Positions 1 to 5,977 of a stretch of 36,377 nt of DNA are shown one piece after another. This DNA comes from a virus: positions 1-36,377 of the IMG/VR virus record IMGVR_UViG_3300025889_000390; one strand, written 5' to 3'. The notes under the pieces are model-generated. The model did no database searches, was not told the DNA's origin, and saw only the letters and a list, made by a program, of their open reading frames with translations. Position 1 is the first letter of the stretch, and every line of letters starts with the position of its first letter. The position numbers and the translations under genes were made by a program.

Positions 1-453
1 GGGGCCTGCCCTCAAGCGTCCTAGTGCTTTGTGTGCCACCTCTGCTGTGAGGGTTTGGCACTCATCGATGAGGCACACACCGCTTGTAATGTTGAGGCCC
101 TCCAATGGGTTATGCGTGGCCTCTCTAGTGCCAGGTCGATAATATGAGCGACACCACACTGATGAGCCTGTGTATGTATCTGTCCATAGTCTCAGCGTGT
201 GGTTATATTCCCATCCCAATGGTTCAAGCCATTTACTAATTTCAGGCATCAACACTGATGAGTAGCGTGGCGTGGTGTCTGTGATGAGCAGGCTTGAGCA
301 CCCCCTGCGCCATTTGCTCACCATCAATAGGGCAAACACTAGCGCTGATGTTTTACCGCTACCCCATCCACAGCGCGCTGATATTACCTCATCCTGTCTG
401 ATGATGCGTGCAATAATCGAGCGCTGCAGCTCATTGAGATTAATCTCACTCAT
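1..453 (-). CDS. Terminase large subunit, left copy, cut by the window edge
   Basis: These are the first 151 codons of a large terminase (DNA-packaging ATPase). They stay open to the window edge and are nearly identical to residues 1-151 of the complete gene at 34512-35885. Walker A (GWGSGKT, residues 29-35) and Walker B (LIDE, about 128-131) are both present. The start is the ATG inside an ATGAGTGA overlap with the small terminase stop, as in the right copy, which indicates translational coupling. The nuclease half lies outside the window. Substitutions against the right copy are mostly synonymous, so this copy looks functional as far as it is visible. Confidence 0.9.
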   Translation of the reverse strand, partial: MSEINLNELQRSIIARIIRQDEVISARCGWGSGKTSALVFALLMVSKWRRGCSSLLITDTTPRYSSVLMPEISKWLEPLGWEYNHTLRLWTDTYTGSSVWCRSYYRPGTREATHNPLEGLNITSGVCLIDECQTLTAEVAHKALGRLRAGP

Positions 454-850
454 CAGACTCCTCATCAATGGCATTCTGCTCAGCAATGAGCTGTTGAGCC
501 TGTGCCACCATACTCACCACCACATCAGAGCCATCACTCTTGTTTATCGTTACGTCTAGATCTCGCTTAGCCCCAAACTCATGAGGCCATCTGCGCTCAA
601 GCAGCCACGCAGCTGCGCGCCAGTCCTGCCTAGCCTCACCTAGTGTTTTTATTTCATTGAGCAGCACAGCCTTACTCACATCAATAGCAGCCTCAACATC
701 AGCAGATAGCTCAGCATCCTCATCACACCATCTGTGCAGAGTTTGGCGCGCTATGCCTGCCTGAGTGCATGCAATATCTCTAGTCATGCCCTGCCTGAGG
801 TTCATTAATATTATCTCTATCACCTCTGATGTTTTTTTGTTCCTGCTCAT
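446..850 (-). CDS. Terminase small subunit, left copy
   Basis: This 134-residue protein would recognise phage DNA for packaging and hand it to the large subunit. The N-terminal third carries a helix-turn-helix (around residues 21-42, GMTRDIACTQAGIARQTLHR), followed by a helical oligomerisation-type region and an acidic tail ending DEESDE. I chose the ATG at 850 over a GTG at 859 because GAG lies 8 bases upstream of it. The family call rests on the HTH, the size and the position directly before the large subunit, with an 8-base overlap. It differs from the right copy at six residues (around the SADVE segment, H/Q, L/V and N/S). Its 5' end overlaps the upstream (Ala-His) gene by about 71 bases. 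Confidence 0.8.
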   Translation of the reverse strand: MSRNKKTSEVIEIILMNLRQGMTRDIACTQAGIARQTLHRWCDEDAELSADVEAAIDVSKAVLLNEIKTLGEARQDWRAAAWLLERRWPHEFGAKRDLDVTINKSDGSDVVVSMVAQAQQLIAEQNAIDEESDE

Positions 851-1073
851 AATGTTCACTCAATGCTGCTATTAGTGTTTTTTCAATGTGGGTATAGAGT
901 TCTCTGCTCTCAGCGCTCAGCTCAGCCTCATCAGCTAACCATAAGCGCCTGCGTAACTCAGCCAAGATCTGCAGAGAGGCTGATTGACTCATGCGCGCTT
1001 GCGCGTGAGCGTGGGCATGTGCGTGCGCGTGCGCGTGCGCGTGGGCTGTCTCTGTTTGTAATATATTACTCAT
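780..1073 (-). CDS. Small protein with an N-terminal (Ala-His)7 repeat
   Basis: I do not recognise this 97-residue protein. After a short leader (MSNILQTET) it has seven Ala-His dipeptides (DNA 1005-1046), then a charged, mostly helical region rich in Glu, Leu and Arg. The repeat mixes synonymous codons (GCG, GCC, GCA and GCT; CAC and CAT), so the protein repeat may itself be selected, perhaps for metal binding; that is inference. I chose the ATG at 1073 because AGGTGA lies 5 bases upstream, overlapping the stop of the preceding gene. It overlaps the small terminase start by about 71 bases. A terminase-adjacent role is possible from position alone. Confidence 0.6.
   Translation of the reverse strand: MSNILQTETAHAHAHAHAHAHAHAQARMSQSASLQILAELRRRLWLADEAELSAESRELYTHIEKTLIAALSEHYEQEQKNIRGDRDNINEPQAGHD
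1005..1046. repeat. Alternating purine-pyrimidine (GCGTGC) tract coding for (Ala-His)7
   Basis: The 42 bases coding for seven Ala-His pairs include a 29-base uninterrupted alternating purine-pyrimidine run at 1015-1043, rich in GC/GT steps. Such runs can adopt Z-DNA when negatively supercoiled. The 6-base unit keeps frame, so copy-number changes would alter the His count without a frameshift. Confidence 0.8.
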
Positions 1074-1078
1074 CAGCA

Positions 1079-1588
1079 TCACCTATAATAACTGGCATTT
1101 AGCTCTCTGATATGTTGCCTATTCTCAGCCCTGTATTTTTTTCCATACTCACGCCTATATTGCTGCCAATACTCAGCCCTCTCCTCAGGAGTATCACCGT
1201 GTTTGGCGTTGCGTAGTCCTCTCTGATCAGCAATGCCTAAACAAAACTGTCTTAGCGTGGTGAGGCCAAATGGTCTTTTAGTGCGTGGGTTGATCCACCC
1301 CTCAGCCTGCATAATATCAAGCACCTCATCATAGGTAGCGCCTGCCTTTTTGATCTCAATTGCGCGTTGCTCTGCTCTCTCATATGTCTCAAGTGCACCC
1401 TCACACATCCATAGGTTTTTAATAGCCTTTGATGTATAAGGGGCTAATGTTGCAGGGTTAATATATCCCTCAAATTGTAAATGCATGGCAGCCTCTGCAC
1501 ATGTGATGTTTTTTTGCATAGCTCTCAGCTCTCTCACTCGATGCTCTGCTTTTCTGCGTTGCTTAATCTGCGCCTCATTTAGATTCAT
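1079..1588 (-). CDS. Hypothetical protein with two HTH-like repeats
   Basis: This 169-residue basic, helical protein is unrecognised. It contains two similar segments about 75 residues apart: GYINPATLAPYTSKAIKNLW and GWINPRTKRPFGLTTLRQFC. Each reads as G-aromatic-INP-x-T-x-x-P-aromatic followed by a short helix. The pattern resembles the helix-turn-helix of serine-recombinase 'Recombinase' domains, but there is no catalytic resolvase domain. The C-terminus is rich in Arg and Tyr. AGGAGG sits 8 bases before the ATG, and the start overlaps the preceding gene by 14 bases. A DNA-binding role is inferred; packaging or late regulation are both possible given the downstream terminase. Confidence 0.65.
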   Translation of the reverse strand: MNLNEAQIKQRRKAEHRVRELRAMQKNITCAEAAMHLQFEGYINPATLAPYTSKAIKNLWMCEGALETYERAEQRAIEIKKAGATYDEVLDIMQAEGWINPRTKRPFGLTTLRQFCLGIADQRGLRNAKHGDTPEERAEYWQQYRREYGKKYRAENRQHIRELNASYYR

Positions 1589-2852
1589 TGTCTAGCCTCC
1601 TCTCTAGGCTTTCAATGCGTAGTATCTGCGCCTTGACGGTATCTAGTAGAATATCAATGATCTCTCTATTTTCCTGACATAATCTAGAGTCACCATATGC
1701 CCACAGCTCACCCTGCACAGCATCTCTAATATCCTCACGCCTCACAGGTTTTGAGTCGAGTTTGTGATTAAACTGATATCTAGCCTGAGATTTACAGGCC
1801 ACAAAAAAGGCTGATTGAGTGTGGTACCTAAACCATCTGCTCAGCGTAGTGTTTGCCACATTGAGAACAGCAGGCAATTTGCCAGCTTTAGCAGATGCTC
1901 TGATACAATCCCCATCAGCAGGCGAGAAGCGCCTCACAGAGTTAGGGCTGAGTGCTCGTTTGTTTCCATTGACCTGCCCATAGGCAGACTTAAAGGATTT
2001 GATGAGCTCCTGCTCAAAGTCCTCAAAGCTCATCTCTCTCATGGCCTGTGGGGCTAGCCTATTGTTTATGTCCTGCAGCATCAATGGGCGCTCATCATGA
2101 GTGATATTTTTAGAGATAAGATCATCTAAAATCTGCTGATGACTCATGCCTGATTTAGAGAGCTGTGCAATGAGATCATGTATGCCCTGTATCTCATTAA
2201 TGCTGCGAGATCTCACAGGCTCAACAGGTATTTGCTTGAGTGCATTGATGCGCTCATCAGCTTGATTGCCATGTAGCTCATCAGATGGCAGATGAGCCAC
2301 CTGTAATAGCTGATCATATGTAAAGCGTGGGCATGCATTGAGCAGATTGCTCACAGCCTCTGCATATGATGTGCCTGGCAGGTCAATATCTCTGAGATGA
2401 TTGATGTGATTACATGCGCATACATCATCACGCCCAATAATCACCATGTAGTCATGAATGGGGCAGTTATCGAGATCAATATATAACTGCTCAATGTTCT
2501 CACCAAAATTGGCACGATGAAACCCTATAATAAAAATATAGGGCAGGCCTGTTTTAATGAGCTGATCAAATTGGCGCCTGAATGTTTGGTTATCCTCAAA
2601 AAACATTCTGAGCATATTGCCTGCCACAGAATCACCACCATAGAGCCTGCGCCCCTTGATCTCAATGAGGCATGCCACTTGTCCTGTGGCATCAAGCTCA
2701 GCTGCATCTGCCAGAGTCATGTGCACCTTTTGGCTGATATCTCGCTGAGGGGTGAGAGGTGATTTAAGTGAGCTTAATTGCTCGATCACATGGCGCTCAA
2801 ATCGAGCAAACCATTTTAATTGAGAATTTACGTTTATTAGTTTACTATTCAT
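1575..2852 (-). CDS. PD-(D/E)XK nuclease-like protein
   Basis: This 425-residue protein has an N-terminal pattern typical of the PD-(D/E)XK nuclease fold: a helix with Glu at about 21-24, then D54-x9-E64-I-K66 (within AELDATGQVACLIEIKGRR). Hydrophobic strands surround the catalytic positions. A later segment (KLPAVLNVANTTLSRWFRY) looks like a helix-turn-helix, and the C-terminus ends in a short leucine-rich coiled coil. Its place beside SSB suggests recombination or DNA processing, possibly as the exonuclease partner of the RecT-like protein encoded on the other strand; that pairing is inference. The start follows AGGAGTAATGAACAG, a leader shared with other early genes here. Confidence 0.55.
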   Translation of the reverse strand: MNSKLINVNSQLKWFARFERHVIEQLSSLKSPLTPQRDISQKVHMTLADAAELDATGQVACLIEIKGRRLYGGDSVAGNMLRMFFEDNQTFRRQFDQLIKTGLPYIFIIGFHRANFGENIEQLYIDLDNCPIHDYMVIIGRDDVCACNHINHLRDIDLPGTSYAEAVSNLLNACPRFTYDQLLQVAHLPSDELHGNQADERINALKQIPVEPVRSRSINEIQGIHDLIAQLSKSGMSHQQILDDLISKNITHDERPLMLQDINNRLAPQAMREMSFEDFEQELIKSFKSAYGQVNGNKRALSPNSVRRFSPADGDCIRASAKAGKLPAVLNVANTTLSRWFRYHTQSAFFVACKSQARYQFNHKLDSKPVRREDIRDAVQGELWAYGDSRLCQENREIIDILLDTVKAQILRIESLERRLDNESK

Positions 2853-2917
2853 CTGTTCATTACTCCTATGGCCTCTATGCTTGGTGTCAGCTCAGCATAG
2901 AGGCCTGTGGTTAAAGG

Positions 2918-3376
2918 TTAGCGTTGCCAGCCTGTGTTTGATGGGTGAGGCTCACCCCATTTAGTTTGTGGCTCAGCAGGCGCAACATGCCAAGGCTGAG
3001 GCTGAGGTTGTGAGCGCGGTGGCTCAGGTGGTAAAAATTGGTCTGAGGTTTTGACCTCCTCATCACGCTGTGAGAGGTTGCGCCATGTGAGAGCTTTAAT
3101 CTCAAACATGCGTTTACTCTCATATTCATATGAGCGCAGTGAGCCCTCAATATACACTAGATTGCCCTTGCGCAGCTGCTGTACACATCGATCTGCAGAG
3201 GGCCCCCAAACCTTTACAGTGTGCCACTCTGTATCAGTCTGCCAGACTCCCTGCCTGTCCTGATAGTTTTCATTTGTGGCCATGGTAAATCTGGCATACT
3301 GCTGATTACCTGCTGCTTTTAGTTCTGGTGGCTGCCCTATGTTGCCTATCAGTGTTACTCTGTTTATTGAAGTCAT
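2918..3376 (-). CDS. ssb: Single-stranded DNA-binding protein
   Basis: This is a 152-residue SSB. Residues 1-105 have the classic OB-fold signatures: SINRVTLIGNIGQPPELK, a WHTVKVWGPSADRC strand, then GNLVYIEGSLRSYEYE. A Pro/Gln-rich linker follows. The acidic DDDIPF-type tip by which cellular SSBs recruit partners is absent; the protein ends GWQR. The linker motif PPRSQPxPQP also occurs in the RecT-like protein. GAGAGG lies about 7 bases before the ATG. It sits between a small hypothetical gene and the nuclease-like gene and should protect ssDNA during phage replication and recombination. Confidence 0.93.
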   Translation of the reverse strand: MTSINRVTLIGNIGQPPELKAAGNQQYARFTMATNENYQDRQGVWQTDTEWHTVKVWGPSADRCVQQLRKGNLVYIEGSLRSYEYESKRMFEIKALTWRNLSQRDEEVKTSDQFLPPEPPRSQPQPQPWHVAPAEPQTKWGEPHPSNTGWQR

Positions 3377-3518
3377 TTAACTGCCTCTCTAGATCATAGA
3401 TGCGCTGTGCAAAATAATCAGCTGTTACTGCTGCGGTGGGTAGGTGTCTGTTTTGATTCCAAAACGCATAGTATGTTTTGGCCTCTCTCAGTGCGTTCTC
3501 TATTTGTGCTTTGCTCAT
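3306..3518 (-). CDS. Small helical hypothetical protein overlapping both neighbours
   Basis: This is a predicted 70-residue protein beginning MSKAQIENALREAKTYYAFW. It is mostly amphipathic helix, ending in a basic tail. It overlaps the ribbon-helix-helix gene by about 100 bases upstream and ssb by 71 bases downstream, so only about 40 bases are private to it. The N-terminal sequence looks protein-like (balanced aromatic and charged residues), while the last 17 residues are read from the ssb start region. A TTG nine bases upstream is an alternative start. Function unknown; whether it is translated is uncertain. Confidence 0.45.
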   Translation of the reverse strand: MSKAQIENALREAKTYYAFWNQNRHLPTAAVTADYFAQRIYDLERQLNDFNKQSNTDRQHRAATRTKSSR

Positions 3519-3645
3519 ATTGCTCAAGCCCCTGTGTGATCATTTCGTTTGCTATGAATGATACAGTGCGCCTGTGCAAATGTGCTAGCTCATTGAGCCT
3601 CTGTTTATGTGATTCATCAATCCTCAGCGTTAATATTGTTTTCAT
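3418..3645 (-). CDS. Ribbon-helix-helix (CopG/Arc-like) transcriptional regulator
   Basis: This 75-residue protein has a typical RHH core in its first 45 residues: the strand KTILTLRID, then two helices (ESHKQRLNELAHLH and TVSFIANEMITQGLEQYEQ). Such proteins bind tandem palindromic operators as dimers of dimers. Two tandem TGTATACAA repeats lie in its own promoter at 3747-3764, so autoregulation is likely (inference). I chose the ATG at 3645 because GAGGTGA lies 7 bases upstream; an upstream in-frame start at 3681 lacks support. The last 30 residues overlap the next gene and may be nonessential. It is the first gene of the leftward recombination operon. Confidence 0.75.
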   Translation of the reverse strand: MKTILTLRIDESHKQRLNELAHLHRRTVSFIANEMITQGLEQYEQSTNRERTERGQNILCVLESKQTPTHRSSNS

Positions 3646-3666
3646 AAAATCACCTCGGATTAAATG

Positions 3667-3714
3667 ACAGCCCCCCACCACATAACCTTTGAACGGTTAG
3701 CAGAGAGGGGCTGT
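3667..3714 (-). promoter_or_regulatory. Hairpin in the 5' leader of the RHH operon
   Basis: An outer stem of ACAGCCCC/GGGGCTGT (3667-3674 with 3707-3714) encloses a small inner stem AACC/GGTT. It lies between the predicted promoter at 3736-3764 and the RHH ribosome-binding site (about 3650), so it would form in the untranslated leader. It could be an attenuator or a protein-binding site; no U-tract follows. Confidence 0.4.
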
Positions 3715-3735
3715 GCTAAATACAACCTCAGAAAC

Positions 3736-3764
3736 ACTATAGCCTATGTATACAATGTATACAA
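3736..3764 (-). promoter_or_regulatory. Sigma70-like promoter with tandem palindromic operators
   Basis: On the minus strand, TTGTAT (3764-3759), a 17-base spacer and TATAGT (3741-3736) fit a sigma70 promoter. The spacer and -35 are built from two abutting 9-base repeats, TGTATACAA on the plus strand (3747-3755 and 3756-3764), each containing the palindrome TGTATACA. This is the expected geometry for a ribbon-helix-helix repressor, and the first gene downstream encodes one. Confidence 0.65.
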
Positions 3765-3783
3765 TAGGAAATTTTAAAAACAA

Positions 3784-3819
3784 AGGCCCCTGACAGCATA
3801 ACCATCAGAGGCCCCTGAT
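3784..3819. repeat. Direct repeat AGGCCCCTGA with a near-palindrome
   Basis: AGGCCCCTGA occurs at 3784-3793 and 3809-3818. The second copy sits in a 16-base near-palindrome (ATCAGAGGCCCCTGAT, 3804-3819). It lies in the roughly 300-base noncoding stretch 3682-3993, which otherwise holds the RHH promoter and leader hairpin and the 3929-3974 terminator. In 3820-3928 I see nothing recognisable. Confidence 0.5.
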
Positions 3820-3928
3820 CGATATTGATTCCAAAGAGTTTTTGGCGACACGGCAGAAATCAACATCAAGAAAGATTGATCTATGAGTACTAACTAATAT
3901 CATTTATCAGATCATGCAAGCATAAAAT

Positions 3929-3974
3929 CCATCATGGGGGCCTGTGTTGTATGATGGGCCTGCCCCCATGATGG
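3929..3974 (-). terminator. Terminator-like hairpin after the replication operon
   Basis: A perfect 13-bp inverted repeat (CCATCATGGGGGC at 3929-3941; GCCCCCATGATGG at 3962-3974) encloses a 20-base loop. In the leftward transcript the stem is followed by AUUUUAU. It lies 20 bases after the stop of the last replication-operon gene and before the next leftward promoter, as expected for a terminator. The long loop and short U-tract leave a protein-binding or origin-related role possible. Confidence 0.55.
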
Positions 3975-3993
3975 CGAAGCTGACATTATGATT

Positions 3994-4332
3994 CTATACA
4001 GATGGCGCACAAGGTTGCAAGTAATCTAACGCAGGACACTGCTGTAATGTTTGAATGATAGGCCCTAGGCATGTGGCGCACCTGGCAGCTATAAATGGGC
4101 TATCAGCATAAACCATTGAACCGCGTACATATCTCAGCCACCTCATTGCCTGTTTGCGTGCCTCATGGTTTATTCTCACCTCTGATGTGAACCGATAATC
4201 ACCACGCACTGTGTGTGCATAGTCATCAGTGAGTATTTGCAGCAGGGTGCTCTCACAGTATATCACTCGATCACCTGTATCTGTGATCATAGCAGCATCA
4301 TAAAATGATCGAGGTTGTAAATATTGTTTCAT
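3994..4332 (-). CDS. Hypothetical protein, last gene of the replication operon
   Basis: This is a 112-residue protein with no family I recognise. It is soluble, with two Cys close together near the C-terminus (AARCATCLG) that could bind metal or form a disulfide. The start taken is the ATG in an ATGA overlap with the DnaC-like stop; an in-frame ATG 9 bases upstream is the alternative. The overlap points to co-translation with the helicase loader, so a role in replication or its control is plausible from context only. Confidence 0.6.
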   Translation of the reverse strand: MKQYLQPRSFYDAAMITDTGDRVIYCESTLLQILTDDYAHTVRGDYRFTSEVRINHEARKQAMRWLRYVRGSMVYADSPFIAARCATCLGPIIQTLQQCPALDYLQPCAPSV

Positions 4333-5267
4333 ATGAGCCATGCCTTACTGAGAGGTTTTGCCTGCCTGCGATCTGTGCCCATCATCTGCACAGGCTCATC
4401 AAACATCTGCACTAATCTTGACCATGCAGCAGGATTATCTAAAAGCTCATGAATCAGTGATGGCCTCAGATTTGTGCCCATGATTACTGCCAGCTCACCT
4501 GCTGCCCATTTTTCATAGATTGCTTGAATCATGGCCACGCTTTGAGCTCTAAACCAATCAGTGTGAGCGCGCCCACCACCTACGCCACCAAACTCATCGA
4601 GTAAAAGTACATTAACTCCGGTCAGCCATCCCTCAAATGGATCATCTGCTTTACCTGAGAATGACCGTTTAAGCTGATCAAATAGCTGTGTGTGTGTAAC
4701 CCATCTCACAGAGAAATCATTAAACACGCACCATTTGGCAAGTGCATAGCTCAATGTGGTTTTGCCATTACCAGGTGGCCCCCACATTAGCAGTGATGGT
4801 GAGTGCTGATCATGATCATCAGTGCCACCATAGGTGAGCCAATGCATGAGCTGGTTTACTCTGTGTCTCTGCTCTGAGCTATCCCACTCATACATCTCAA
4901 GATGTGCCCCTTGTGCATCAGAGGGCAGATGCAAATCATTGAGTCGCTTGAGTCTTCTGCGTGGGCGCTCACAATGATCACAGAGATGGACTGCAGATGA
5001 GCCATCTGTTTTAGTGATCCGCACCCATCCATCCATGCACCTGCCACAGTGGGGTAGATCTTTTGCTCGATAATGGGCAGCCCTCTCATAGATGATGCCC
5101 TCAGCCTCTAGATTTGTTGGGTTTAAATGTCTGAAATCTAGCAGCTGCGCTGGCGCTTTAATGTTTTGAGGTCTATCTGCTATCGAGCGTTTAAGGCTGT
5201 TGAGCATTTGATTGATTGCAGGACTATCACCTAGCCTCTGCATATTGTCTGATTTAGAGCTGTTCAT
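4329..5267 (-). CDS. DnaC/IstB-like AAA+ helicase loader
   Basis: This 312-residue ATPase is likely to load the host replicative helicase at the phage origin, as lambda P or DnaC do. Residues 74-99 carry a CxxC-x18-CxxC zinc-binding module. The AAA+ core follows: Walker A GPPGNGKT (163-170), Walker B LLLDEFG (221-227), a GTN sensor (264-266) and a candidate Arg finger in WSRL (about 284). An N-terminal zinc module before a DnaC-type core is common in phage loaders. SD GAGGGGG precedes the ATG, and the start overlaps the initiator gene by 14 bases. Together with the initiator it forms an O/P-like replication pair. Confidence 0.88.
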   Translation of the reverse strand: MNSSKSDNMQRLGDSPAINQMLNSLKRSIADRPQNIKAPAQLLDFRHLNPTNLEAEGIIYERAAHYRAKDLPHCGRCMDGWVRITKTDGSSAVHLCDHCERPRRRLKRLNDLHLPSDAQGAHLEMYEWDSSEQRHRVNQLMHWLTYGGTDDHDQHSPSLLMWGPPGNGKTTLSYALAKWCVFNDFSVRWVTHTQLFDQLKRSFSGKADDPFEGWLTGVNVLLLDEFGGVGGGRAHTDWFRAQSVAMIQAIYEKWAAGELAVIMGTNLRPSLIHELLDNPAAWSRLVQMFDEPVQMMGTDRRQAKPLSKAWLI

Positions 5268-5925
5268 AATACCCCCCTCTGTGGAGTCTGATGTTTAAAT
5301 GTTTACGCGCCACTCTGCAGCGCTCATAAAAACCTGTTTTAAAAGAGCAGTGTTGCTCGATGATTGCAATCTGCTCATCAGTGAGTTTGTGCCAGCTGTT
5401 GAGCTTTGTAGGGCGCTCATCAGTGACCTCATCAAAACTAAAATCTCTCTCTTCCTCCTCAGCCATTGGCTCAGGTTGATCATGTTGAAAATTAGGTTGA
5501 TTAAAGGTTGTTAATTGTAAGGGTGCAAATTTTGCAGGGGTAGGGGTGCAAATCTTGCCACCCAAGGGCTGCAGATTTTGCCTATCTACATGGGCAGTAT
5601 TTGCCACAGTGGCAATATTTGCAGGGGGTGCAGTATTTGCCACAGTGGCAATATTTGCAGTGTTTAATGTGATGATGGGCATGGCCTTACCTGCAGCGCT
5701 GCCCCATCCTCTGCTGAGCATGTTGAGCTCCTCTGCTGCCTGTAAACCATAGCGCACAGTACGAGCACTGATGCCTGCCAGCTGTGCAAGGTCTGCGACT
5801 GTGCAGGGGCCTGCCCACGTTTGCCAATCAACACGCAATAGCACAGCCATCAGTGTGAGCTTTGTGCCTGCGTTTATATCTGTGCGCCTCATCAGAGCGC
5901 GCCTTAAATCGTTTTCTGTTGTCAT
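5254..5925 (-). CDS. Replication initiator (lambda O-like) carrying origin iterons
   Basis: This 223-residue protein has an N-terminal winged-helix-type domain (HTH about residues 42-62, TVADLAQLAGISARTVRYGL). The linker (88-140) is low in complexity, with repeated ANIATVANTA, and the C-terminal region (about 170-223) is acidic then helical, a likely loader-contacting part. The linker DNA contains seven regularly spaced iterons beside an AT-rich stretch, the arrangement of lambda O with its internal origin. I chose the ATG at 5925 because GGAGG lies at good distance within the shared leader GGAGGTAATGAACACATG. The next gene is the helicase loader. Its promoter lies at 5949-5977 under the divergent operators. 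The initiator role is inferred from iterons, HTH and context rather than from a recognised family. Confidence 0.75.
   Translation of the reverse strand: MTTENDLRRALMRRTDINAGTKLTLMAVLLRVDWQTWAGPCTVADLAQLAGISARTVRYGLQAAEELNMLSRGWGSAAGKAMPIITLNTANIATVANTAPPANIATVANTAHVDRQNLQPLGGKICTPTPAKFAPLQLTTFNQPNFQHDQPEPMAEEEERDFSFDEVTDERPTKLNSWHKLTDEQIAIIEQHCSFKTGFYERCRVARKHLNIRLHRGGYYEQL
5478..5659. other. Candidate replication origin: seven 13-bp iterons plus AT-rich region
   Basis: Seven copies of the 13-base motif KGCARWWYTTGCM begin at 5524, 5547, 5570, 5593, 5611, 5629 and 5647. The first three intervals are exactly 23 bp and the last three exactly 18 bp. Copies 4+5 and 6+7 also form the palindrome TTGCCACAGTGGCAA between them. 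An AT-rich stretch (about 5478-5520) flanks copy 1 and could be the unwinding element. Because 23 is not a multiple of three, the first spacing cannot come from a protein repeat, so selection at the DNA level is indicated. The array sits inside the initiator gene, as in lambda. Confidence 0.8.
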
Positions 5926-5948
5926 GTGTTCATTACCTCCTGCCCCCA

Positions 5949-5977
5949 TATATATGAGGCCTAATATAGATAGTCAA
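5949..5977 (-). promoter_or_regulatory. Leftward promoter of the replication operon
   Basis: On the minus strand, TTGACT (5977-5972), a 17-base spacer and TATATA (5954-5949) form a good sigma70 promoter about 25 bases before the initiator start. The -35 overlaps the first 18-bp operator, so a bound repressor would block it. Confidence 0.65.

Larger units (their letters stand above)
1..945. repeat. Diverged direct repeat, left copy (terminase region)
   Basis: This segment aligns without gaps to 35433-36377, with a constant offset of 35432. I count 49 substitutions in 945 positions, about 95% identity. The differences spread from 19 to 818, and 819-945 are identical. Most changes are silent: the two small terminase copies differ at only six residues. 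Both copies keep their reading frames, so this is true divergence under selection rather than random sequencing error. The distance between copies equals one whole phage genome unit. Either two related genomes lie head to tail, or one circular genome was assembled from a mixed population. Confidence 0.95.

Noticed and set aside
272-559. Rightward frames over the terminase start (also at 35704-36075)
   Set aside because: They mirror the conserved terminase sequence; the synonymous pattern of differences between the copies fits the leftward frames.
1079-1588. Serine recombinase/integrase
   Set aside because: Only the HTH-like repeats are similar; no resolvase catalytic domain or active-site serine region is present.
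3820-3928. tRNA or known small RNA in the noncoding gap
   Set aside because: No cloverleaf, no T-loop sequence and no terminal CCA-type stem could be drawn.
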